This document shows positions 47,501 to 59,500 of a stretch of 64,000 bases of DNA, one piece after another. Numbering within the stretch: the first letter of the stretch is position 1; the number at the start of each line of letters is the position of its first letter. Source of the stretch: Hepsetus odoe. Its lineage: Eukaryota > Chordata > Actinopteri > Characiformes > Hepsetidae. The notes under the pieces were generated by a model that saw only the letters and a list, made by a program, of their open reading frames with translations, ran no database searches and was not told the DNA's origin. The position numbers and the translations under genes were made by a program. Location: contig CM029376.1 of assembly GCA_017165825.1 (NCBI GenBank), forward strand, positions 22,044,558 to 22,108,557, written 5' to 3'.

Positions 47501-50500
47501 GAACCCCCGATCCTCCGATCATGGGGCTAACGCCCTAACCGCTAGGCCACCGCTGCCTTAATGTATCATAAGGGATTTGCAGCCAAATATCAAGTGTCCT
47601 TAAATTTTCTGGAAAACTTTCTGTACTCACTTGGAAAAACTGGTTGGTCAGATACAAAGGTATTATGTTATATGTCATTTAATATATCTAGATGTTAACA
47701 CCGGGGATTAAAACATAAAATCTGAGAACTCTTTTATTGCATATTTATGTTCTGGACTCAAAAACTTTTGGTGCAGAGCAAAAAAAAAAAAAAAAAAAGA
47801 ATTTGCTTTGTTGTTTGCTTACCTTTGCAACAAATCATAGTAAGCATCTCATCTTCATACATGTAACACAAGGAGAGGAACAGGAAGTTTCTGATGAAAA
47901 ATTACACAGTGCGAAGTTAAGAAAGTCATTAATGACCATTCTGATCTGATGTGATTGAGGCCTGTTGTAGCTCCAAAATGACAGAACCATTTGAACTTAG
48001 TGGGAAATAAAACCACCAAATCATTCAATCGCTCTATCATTGCTGCTGCCAATTCCACCACGCCTTTAACTGCCTGACTGCCTTACACTAGCTGCCTCGA
48101 AATTGGAGATCTGGTTCATTCGGACTGCAAAAAGCATTTCCTTTTGCAGTGACGTCAAGAATGTGTTATAGAAGAGGAGCTTATTTCTTATTATTTTCTC
48201 GTTTCTGGAATACTGGGAAAAGAGTCATAGAGCATTTCTTTGTTGCTCATCTGTGAAACAATAAACCATATGATATACAATGCAACTGTACAATAATTCT
48301 GCAGACTGAAAAACTGTGGAGTGGTTATGTATTTGGACATTCAACAGAGAAACTTTATTAAGATGGATGAGCCTCAAATCTTAACCACTATGTTCATGCA
48401 AGAAAGAAACCTCAAAGCATTTACACCACATCCAGGCCTTTATAGTGGGAAATAAAAAACAATGTTTATTGGAAACAGGAAATATTCAGAGGGAAATTAT
48501 TGATGTAAAGCAGTCCATTACTATGTTCACCCAGCTCAACGTGTCCAAGCCCTTAATACGTTTTGAAGGAGCTCTTGTTTCTACGGGAAAGGAATTTAAT
48601 ACCGGACCATTTCAGGTCTTATTGTTTTTTAATGAGTGGAATACTGCATAATCATACACACTGGCATTTTTACAGTAGTCTGTTCTGAGCAGCTGGCTAT
48701 GTTTGAAATCAATGGCCATGCCTTGGTCTGCACCACAATGGGCTCAGTTCTTTCCTTCACCTAGTGATCTAAACGGTCTCAGATCATGCAATCAGTGTCA
48801 TGCAGCGAGAAATGTTTCTGGTTATATTTTTAGAAACACAGCATTCATCTCACCTGGTAGACTCTGCTACACAGTTTTTCGAAACCTGAAAGGAGACACT
48901 TTACTCCTCATAGTTTCTTAAATCACTCGATTCAAGTGGTTAACCCAAGTTCCCTTAAGATCATGAAGAAAGCCTTTGCTATGTCTTTCCCACAGTTCTC
49001 TCGGTCCAGCCTTTCCTGTAACACAGCTGCTTCTCTCCACGCCACCATGTCAGGGAAACTCCACAGACGATGGAGTGTTTTGGCTGCTGTTTTTCTTCCA
49101 GGGCTAAAAAACCAGACATGATGTTTCTGACTTTGACATGAAAGTCAGGCTGTTAAATCGCTTTCTCTCCACCATCCATTTGGTCTGTGTTATAGTGTTT
49201 GACAGATACAGTGGATGGATGTACAGTAAAACTATATCACTAACAAATTCCCTTCTAGAAGAAATTGCGTGAGCGTCTCGTTTTAGACGACCTGTCCAGT
49301 TTGGAAATCCCAAAAAGGATGGGATAGTGTAGGATTTCCGTTCCTTTCTACCAGAACGAATAAGTGGACTTGTTGTCCCTGTTTTGAATCTTTCCACCGT
49401 CCGCAACATCTGTAAATCATCGGAAGAGGGAAGCTGAGAGGGGGAGGGGGAAACGTATCCATCCTCTATCAATGGGGCATTTCAAATGCACTTTCTCTGT
49501 CTGATAAACACTGGCATGCCATGGCAAACTGAAGCCAGGCCAGACCCAATAAGCAGTTTAACTGGGAAGGAATGGTTTGGGCCACTGCACTCATTGGCAC
49601 TGTCTGAGAGCAAGAGAAACAGCTGTAAGAACCAGACTACTTCAGCAGGATTAGGCTCCTCTCTAGGTTTAAAACATAAGCTCAAGTGATACTGCACAAT
49701 GATGCCAAAGGGACTTTTCACTCTGACTCAGTTCTTTTGTCTGGCCAGGAACGGAGCAGTGTGATGGACAGCACAGAAGCGTACAGTGCAGAAGTATTAT
49801 CTGACTATCTGAGTGGTACCAGGCAGTGAGTGATCAGAAGTGGATGTGAAAAAATCAGCAAGCTTATAGACCTGAGTGACTTTGAAAAAAGGCACATTGT
49901 GACTGCTACACGACTGGGTTAACTGGTGAATCGGCGGATGGATCAGGAGTGCCCAAGGCCCACTGACACATTCATTTAAATTTAGAGCTCCTGTTATAGT
50001 TTGTGCCTAAACAAATCAGAGCTGGATTAACAGAAAGGGACCTACACAATCTTAGGCATGTAGTTTTAATATTATGGTTGATCAAACACAATCAATATCC
50101 ATCGAATCTTCAACATATAGTTATATTTGTGGAAAATAATAAGAATGATGAGAATTATGGTATATATGTATATATTTGATGTAATATAATGTAATGTAAT
50201 AATATATATTATGTAAATATAAAACGGCCTAAAAAGAGCACTATATCCATGCTGCTGACATGTTGAATCTTCATGGTGTTTACCTCTCACCCCTCCTTGT
50301 ATGAGTTATGACACTGGCAAACACAGATATACATACTCCTAAACATGGCTGTTGTTTTTTTCAGAAACATGTTTAGTCAGCTGTTAATCAGCTATTAACT
50401 CCTTGGGGTGATGTAAAGTTTGTGATGCTTGATGCATAGCCAAGTTCTTCCTTCCCTCACCCCAGTGTCCAACAGACTGCTACATGTAAACCTGTAATGT

Positions 50501-53500
50501 TCCTCAAAGGGAAATGTTCTTTTCTTCTGTTAAGGATGAGCTACCCAACATTTGACAATGATGATGAAGAGGCTGCACGAGAGCGAAGGAGGCGAGCTCG
50601 ACAGGAAAGGCTGCGCAACATGGAGAATGAGGAGATGAGCAGCACGGCTACAGAACTCAACAACACTGACAGGTACTGTCGTAACGACCTGAACAGCACT
50701 GACAGATACTAACTTATAGAACTCAACAGCACTGACAGATACCTATCTTATAGAACTTAACAGCACTGACAGATACTATCTTATAGAACTTAACAGCACT
50801 GACAGATATTATCTTGAGACTCAACAGCACTGACAGATACTATCTTATAGGGCAGCACTTTGGCAGGTACAGTCTTACAGAACTCAACAGCACAGACAGG
50901 TACAGTCTCAGAGCTCAACAGCACAGACAGGTACAGTCTCAGAACTCAACAGCACTGACAAGTACAGTCTCAGAACTCAACAGCACATGAAAGTACAGTC
51001 TCAGAACTCAACAGCACTGACAGTACAGTCTCAGAACTCAACAGCACAGACAGAGTACAGTCTCCCAGAACCCAACAGCACTGACCAGATGCCTATCTTA
51101 TAAGAACTCAACAGCACTGACAGATACTATCTTAAGGAACTCAACAGCACTGACAGATATAATCTCACAGAACTCATCAGCACTGACAGATATTATCTTA
51201 AGGAACTTAACAGCACTGACAGATACTATCTTATAGAACTCAACAGCACTGACAGATACTAATAGAACTCAACAGCACTGGCAGATACTATCTTATAGAA
51301 CTTTCAACAACATGACAGATACTAATTGAACTCAACAGCACTGACAGATACTATCTTAAGGAACTCAACAGCACTGACAGATACTGTCTTATAGAATTCA
51401 ACAGCACTGACAGATACTATCTTATAAAACTCAACAGCACTGACAGATATTATCTTAAGGAACTCAACAGCACTGACAGATACTATCTTAGACTCTTAGC
51501 ACTGTGAATGCTATCTTATAGAACTCAACAGCACTGACAGATATAATAGAACTCAACCCAGCACTGACAGATACTATGTATAGAACTCAACAGCACTGGC
51601 AGATGCTAAGCATCAAGACTCAACAGCACTGACAGATACTATCTTATAGACTCAGCAGCACTATTGAATGCTAATTGAACTCAGCAACTTTGTGATACTA
51701 TCTTAAGAGACTCAAAGCACTACAGATACTGTCTTATAAAACTCAACAGCACTGACAGATACTAATAGAACTCAACAGCACTGACAGATACTAACTTATA
51801 GAACTGAGGTACAATCTCACAGACCTCAACAGTACTGACAGGCACAGTCTCATAGAAATGAACAAGGATAACAAGTACATCACAGAAAGAAACCCTTCCA
51901 GTAGTCTCAAAAAGATTATCAGCAGTGATAAATGCAGGCTTGCAGAATTCATTAGAAATAAGAGGTACACTTTCCTCAAACTCAGACTTTAAGCTTTTTT
52001 TAAAACTAACTCTGTATCACGATCTAGAGTTTCTTATTGCACTTCACAATGCTTCACAAAACCTCATAATTCTCACAGTGAATTCAACAATACTGATGAA
52101 GGCATCTCATTAATTTCAACAACAGAGACACGGACAGTCTAATTGAATTCAGCAGAGTTAATAGCAATAGACTTGTTAAATTCATCAGCGCCAGTTCCCA
52201 AAAAGATCAACAGTGCTAACAGATCTCCTAAATCTCAACATGCCTGACACTAACAAATCATCAGCTTCATTTAATCCAGCTAAACCACAATCCACAAACA
52301 GACTGTAGACTGTCTGCAGTACACAGGATTGTTTGTAACAAATATAAACAGGGTTTAGCATCAGGACCTGTATCATCTAATTACATCTGATTATATTTTA
52401 TTTGGCACACTTACCCTTCTAATGATCACATATGTCTGCTCCAGTGTAAAAGACAGCAGTTTTACAGCACTGATTACAACCCCAGCACCTGATGATGATG
52501 ACCAGGCTCTCCTGGAGCGGCTGGCCAAACGTGAGGAGCGTAGGCAGAGGAGGATGAGAGAAGCCATGGAGAGGCAAAAAGAGTTTGACCCCACCATCAC
52601 TGACGGAGATGCCACCATTATCAGCACCATCGAGGAGAAGCCAATGAACCATCAGAGAGAGGCAGAAATGGAGACCACTACAAATGAGATCAATTCGTGT
52701 ACACAGAAGGAGGAAAAGAAAGAGGAGGAGATAGCAGAGGAGGCCAAGGTGGAGGTTCAGGAGACAGTTGTAATGAAGGAAGAGCCCGTGTCACCACCAT
52801 TTTCAGAAGAATCAAAAGGCACACAAGAGGAGAAGAAAGAGGAGCAAGAAGAGGAGCAGAGAGAGGAGAAAAAAGAGGAGGAACATGAGGAGAAGCCCCA
52901 GAGACCATACCTCAGAGGACAGGTCATTTTTAAAACTGTTTTTAAGCACATTGAATCCATTTGAAAGGGTTTATGATATGAATTAATAGGACACAATTAA
53001 AAAATTGTGTTTTAACCACAGCATTCATGTAGGTATTTCTATCTACAGGAATCCACAGAGGAGAAGAACAAAGAAACCGTCTCAAGAAATGAGGTATGAC
53101 AGTCTTAATGTTAAGTGTTCTGGATGGGAAATTAGAAGCATACAGTTTGGATGTGGTTTTGCATAAACAGTTACATATTATATTTTGTAGGAAGAGATTG
53201 AAGATCAAGTTATCAGTTTAAGCAAAGTGGCTGAGGAGAAAACCGATACAGGTCTAGAGAGTGCAGATTTAGAAAAGAAAGAAGTTAAAAATGAAGATTT
53301 GTTGCCAAAGGAACCTGTGAAAGAGGAAGAAAAAGTTGAGGCAGTAAAGGAGGAACCAGTAACACCCAAGATTGAAGAGGAAGAAAAGTCTGTAGAGAAG
53401 GAGGTGGAGAAGCCAGTGAAGAAACTTGAAGAAAAACCTGCTGCTCCAGAAACACCTGTTCAGGATGAACCTCCACCTGAGAGTAAGGAGGTAGAAAAAC

Positions 53501-56500
53501 CACAAAAGAAAAAAGAAAAAGAAAAATCAGACAGGTTAAAGAGAGAAGTAGAGGTGAAGGTTGAACTTCCAAAAAAAGAAGCTGTGGAAAGGCCTCCTGA
53601 AAAAACTGAAGCTGAAAAACCAACCAAGAGGGAAGTAGAGGTGAAGGTTGAACTCCCAAAAAAAGAAGCTGTGGAAAGGCCTCCTGCAAAAGCTGAAGCT
53701 GAGAAACCAACAGCAGTGAAGAAAACTGAAGAAAAGCCTCAACCTTTGAAGAAGGATAATGAGGAAAAACCTAAATGGAAAAAGGAAGCTGAAGAAAAGC
53801 CTAAAGCAAAAACTGAAGAAAAAGCGAAACCCAAGGTATTCACCTTGCAGTTTGGGTTGAGGCTCTGCAGATCACAAATTCAGCTGCTTTATGTTTCTCA
53901 CATGTTTTGGTCACAAAGCCTTCTTTGCCTTCATTTTGTGAAATTGAACACAGCCATTATAGATTTACTGTCACCTCATTTCCTTGATGTTTGCCTTGCT
54001 TTCACTCTCTTACTGTTAAGAATGGCTTGGTGGTCCGTTGCACTGATTGTCTGATTTGGCTTTGCTTTCTGGGCTGCGTCTAATGTACCCCCAGAATTTG
54101 GGGGACACTAGAAGTGCAGTCATGCTGGTTATATATTTAAGCATGTTTTTTCCACAGTTGCTAAGTATTTAACCTGTTTGGATGAATTTAATTTGTCAGG
54201 AATAATGACAAAATAATAAAATCATTTGAACGAGAACAACACATCAACAACTATGTAATATGTACTGTGTACTTTGTCCCATAGCTTTTTTAGCTTTTCC
54301 TGGGGCAGTGTTGGCCTGGTGTTTAGGGATTAGGCCCCAGGTCAGAAGGTTGTGGGTTCGATTCCCAGACAAGTAGGTTACCCCGAGGTATCCTTTGAGC
54401 AAGGTACCATCCCCATCACTGCTCCCGGGGTGCTTTAGATAGCCGCCCCCTGCTGCACGGTGTGTTTGGGTGAAATACAGGGGAGGCATTTCTCTGTGTC
54501 TCACCGTGTACTGTGCTGTGATGTGTTTCACAAGGACAATTTGTCACTTTCACTTTTGGCAGTTTTTTACCAGAGATATAAACTGAGGTGCTGATCCTAA
54601 TGCTTGGTTTATGTTGATGTTGTAGGCTGTGGAGGAAAAGCCAAAACCATCCTTTTTACGTGATAAAGTAAGCAATATCTCTTTTTTTTTAAAGACATCC
54701 ATAATTCATTACATACATTCATTTCTATTAATTGTAAAAATAGCTTTTTCCAAATGATCCATGTGCAGTTTTGTCTCTTTTACACTTTTTTCACTTTTTT
54801 CACTTTATCCTTAGCAGAAAGAACCAGCGAAGCAGCTGAATGGAGATGACATCTCTGCAAAACTCAAGAAACCTGACAAGCCAGTGGGGTATGAGTGATG
54901 GGTCTGTTACAATAAACAAAAAGCTGATTGCTTCCCAGTTTGTTGGTATGAAGCTAATATTCATGTGTGTGTGTGTGTGTGTTTGTCTGCTTGTGTAGTC
55001 GTGTTGGGCTGCGCTCTCCAGAAGAGGAGAAGCAGGACCCTAAGGCGAAGCAAGAGGCCGAACGCAAGCTGGTGGAGTTGAAGCGGCGGAGGAATGAGGT
55101 GGAGAGCGAGGAGTTTGAGAAGATGAAGCAGAAGCAGCAAACTGCTGAGGTGGAACTCGAAGAACTGAAGAAGAAAAGAGAGGAGAGAAGGAAGATACTG
55201 GAGGAGGAGGAGAAGCAGAAAAAACAGGAGTTAGCAGAGAAAAAGGCCAAAGAGGAGGTATGCACACTCCAGAGCTTTGCAGAGATCTTTTTACAGAGAC
55301 TGCCTTGAAATTCCAAAGTGATTCCTGTAATTCTTCATTCTCACTGAACACCAAAGCGTTACTTTCCGAACGTTCTGCTGCTCTCTTTCTGCAGCAAGAG
55401 AGGCAGAAGATGAAAGAGGAGATTGAGCGCAGACGGGCTGAGGCAGCTGAGAAGAAACGACAGAAAGAGGAATCCAAAGAAGAGGGAAAGGCCTCATTCA
55501 AATGTGTCTCACCGAAAGGAGCCTCTACAAAGGTCAGCAGCCTCTGGCCTCAAACAAACCACAGTAAAGGGCAGCGGTGGCCTAGTGGTTAGGGCGTCAG
55601 CCACATGATCGGAGGATCGGGGGTTCGAACCCCTTCCCAGTAGGTTGCCCTGAGGTACCCTTGAGCAAGGTGCCGTCCCCATCACTGCTCCCCGGGCACT
55701 TTCAATAGCAGCCCACTGCTGCACATGTGTGTAGGGGTGAAATGCAGAGAGCGAATTTCCCATTTGTGGGATTATAAATAAAGGATTATTATTATTATTA
55801 TTAAACCCCTTAAGCCTGCAGTTCTATTGGCACATATTGGCCAAAATTATTATTTTAGCATCATGGAATAGATTTCTTACATGATTTCTAAATGACACCA
55901 TCCCTACATTGCTCAGTTCTTTCTTTTATGAGAAAGAGGTTGCCTGTCAGTTAATTTATATGAAAGATCTCGACGAGAATGAGTGTAAGTTCTACACTTG
56001 CAGTAAAAATGAAGATTCATCAAGGTGCCATCCCTCAAAGGTTATCACTGATGTCTGATTTATAGAGAAGAAAGAAAAGAAAGGAAAAAGAAAGAAAAAG
56101 AAGGGATATTTGTACCTTCTTAAATTTCATGTTTTTAAAAAGAACTCTAAAATATAATATTTGGAGTCCGATTAGGGTTTACGGACTCCAGAAATGGACG
56201 TGCATTGTAATATGATGAAATTATGTTTCAAAACTTAAAGTACAGTTGAAGATACCTTACCACTCCAGTGACATCTGAATGCCTTTTCTTCTGAGTGTAC
56301 GCACATCCATGTATTTCTCTTTTGTTTGTACAGATTGGTGAGAAGGCTGAGTTTCTGAGCAAATCAGCACAAAAAACGTACGTTTTTTTGTTTGTTTGTT
56401 TAATTGATTGTTTTCGTAGCTCTTTAGCCTCTACAGATGCTGAAGACTCTTCTACTGTCTTTAGGACGGTGAAGGCACCACACACCTCAATTGTGTGCAA

Positions 56501-59500
56501 GATAGGCAACAGGCTGGAGCAATACACGTCAGCTGTTCAGGTAAGCACCAATACATCCAGCAGATCAGGCTCCAATGATGAAAGAAGATGCTTTGAACAA
56601 AAAAAAACACAAAATAAAAGATTATATATTCTATACACACTTGAAATCTTCCTTTTATCATCCAGACTAAGGATGTGAAGTCTCCCAAGTCTCCTGTGAA
56701 GGACCTTCCTGTGGTGGAGGGGGTGCGCAACATTAAGAGCATGTGGGAAAAGGGCAACGTTCAGGCTTCTGCTGCTCCCGGACCTGCTGCCTCCCCTGCT
56801 GTTACCAAAGTAACATAGCCTGACCAGAAAACGTGCCGTACATTATTCCAAAGCTGGGAGTGATTTTTGCTATTATTGATGCTGATGCCACATACAAAGA
56901 ATGTATTGTAGTTTTATATTTATAGTGATTTCTTGTCTGATTTGATCTCGACTAAACTGAAAAAACTATTAGATGTGGATCTGTATAAAAACACTACATG
57001 CTGCCTACACAGGAAACAGCTGGACTAAACATTGGGGTGGCAGGACGCATTAACAGCTGGAAGACAAAAACTCCAGAGTCCAAGGACCCTGAAACAAAGC
57101 CCACTGAGACAAAACCTCTGGAGACGAAGGCTCCAGCACCAGGGAAACCTGCAGGAGGCAAGGCTGTACGTTCTCAGGTTTTTCATCCTTTGACGCCTTT
57201 AGATTGTTTAGGCTTTGAAAGTAAAAAGTCATGCCTGGTAACCAGAGAGGTCACATCCACGTTCACGGGGAGAGACGTGCTGCTCAAACATATTTCTGCT
57301 TACCTTACAGCTAATTCATGTGGGATATGACGAAAGGGCTTTAGTTAATAAAGCTAGAAAAATTCGTTTCACATCACCACTTGATGGACACAAGAGCTGA
57401 TGTCGAACACCTGAAATGTTACACACATATGTTCTTATCAGTCAGCGCAGGAACAGCATAGTCCCAGAGGGCACAAAAGGCCACAATGAGGATAAATGAT
57501 CATGTATGTCGAAGTCAGTGCAAGGTCAGGCACTTGGAGAGTTAAAGTCCTCCATGGTCTTGTGGCTGGGATCCAACATTTCTCCCAGACTTCTCTTGTC
57601 CCAGGCCATATTTCACACTTGGCCTATATATTTATTTAAAGCTACTATTACCAGCTTGAAGATCACTTGCAGTGTAGTGTCTATATATTGCGTAGTGAAC
57701 AGAACTCTAATACAACAGAGTAACTGTAGCTTTTACCAAAAGAGCATTGATCATAATGACACATGGACTGGATACTTTATGTAACCGCGGGAGGACAGTC
57801 TCGGTGGAAATTCAGCTTAACTGATACATGAGGACAAGGTTCCCTGCATGAAATATTTGCCGAAATATTAAACTGATTTTCCCCAAGGACAAATTCCTTG
57901 TGAATATCCTCATTTCTATGGGAAGAGCTTCAGAAGCCCAGGGGCACTTTGTGTCATTTATCTCTGTGCTCAGGTGGGACTACGCAAGAAATAAAAACAT
58001 GCTTAATCATAGGGTTTTATTTATCAGATGAAGTAACTGTTTGTCTGGAACTCTCTCAAGACTAACTCTGGCTGATCAGATGAACAATATAGATTACAAA
58101 GTCTTTTCAAGTGCTTTGGCCTCAGTTCATCTTTCAGCGTTATCGCTGGTGGTTCGTATGATGCCGGATTGCCATCTAGTGGTATTTAGTGCTCTCTTTC
58201 ATATTTACTGGTGTAAAGATGGGAAAAGTTAAAATAAATGACATTTTCTTTTCATTTCCTGAAATAAGAATATCATTCTCTAAAATTGAAATGAAATGAA
58301 ATGAAATGAAATGAAATGAAATTAAAAAAAATTCTAATTAATGCACAACAACTGCTCATGTACATGAATTAAAAATAAATAAGATTTGAAAAAAAAACAG
58401 ACAAATAAAAACACTAATATAAGTAGAATGTAGAAAAGCAATCTTTTTTAACCTCTCCTTAGTTCAAAGCCTGGTTTGGATAATGAATAGTTCATTAAGT
58501 TAAATTAGATCACGGTTACTTCTGTGCATAAAGGAGAAATCTGGGAGTAGGGAAGTCTGGGAAATCTGGGAAGTCTTCAGTTTCTAGTGCCTAGATTTTT
58601 TGCCCAGTAATGTATGTATAAACTTTTGCGTTGGGTAATATACAGTCTGCTTTACATGAGCATATACTGTTAAGTGGTAAGATGGTTTCAAACCATCTAG
58701 ATTCTAGTTTATACTTTTCTCTTGCCTTTTATATTCTCTGCTACTTTTATCCTGTTTCTTTGAATCCATACCTGTCAAACTTTTTTTCATCTTGATATGA
58801 AACATTCTGTTTCCTCTTGGCAGCTCTTCTTAGCTGTCCTCTGACCTGGTCTTTCACTTTGCCTGTCTGTCCTCTCGCTCCTCTGAGCTGACGAGGTAAT
58901 TCCACTGCAAAAATAACTGGACACTAGCAGGTTGTTGGCAGCGGGTGTGTGGTGACCCTGCTGTGTGATTTTTGCAGGAACCAAAGCCGACTGATGTTTC
59001 TAAAGCACGCGGCATGTGGGAAACCAAGAGCTCCTCCCCTGCGAAGGTAAGAACCCTGCTGTAGAACCACTAATACAAACGTGTATAACCATATTCGAGT
59101 TCTTTAACTTTATTGGTGTGATTTTGATGAAAATTCAACTTGGTGCACCTAGCCGAAGCACTGACAAAAGCCCACGATCTGGATGAAAGGTAACAGCTGT
59201 AAGTACTGCAGGAGTGCTGAGAGAACTGTGCCATTGCTCCTTACTTTGTGCATCAGACTAAGACTGTGCTCAACCACTGAATGGCTATGCAAAGTGGCAA
59301 AGAAGACATACTGGCATAAATCATCCATCCATCCATCCATCCATCCATGCATCCATTTTTAGAGCCGGTCAGGGGTCAATCACACTGCTAATAGGGACAG
59401 CTCACCAGCCCATTGCAGGGCAGACACAAAGACAGACACACACAGTCACACCCAGGGGACAATTTAGCTTCTGCAGTCCAGCTGACATGCATGTATTTGC

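Larger units (their letters stand above)
43311..50534 (+). other. cald1 intron between coding exons 1 and 2
   Basis: No coding exon recognised. It holds the microsatellites and gap at 43762-44510, three SINEs, a Tc1 fragment near 49820-49990 and an A-run at 47780-47799. Open frames at 49104-49472 and elsewhere match nothing I recognise. Confidence 0.5.

Noticed and set aside
50651..51870. CRISPR-like array
   Set aside because: The units are continuous tandem copies without distinct spacers, and the context is a vertebrate intron.
53285..53710. 141-codon open frame on the minus strand, and similar ones at 55040-55501
   Set aside because: These are shadows of the Lys/Glu-rich caldesmon exons on the other strand, rich in Leu/Phe/Ser as expected from complementing AAG/GAA codons.
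55569..55803. Functional tRNA gene at the SINE head (A and B boxes nearly perfect)
   Set aside because: The body after the B box lacks the acceptor-stem pairing of a tRNA, and the sequence continues as a dispersed SINE.
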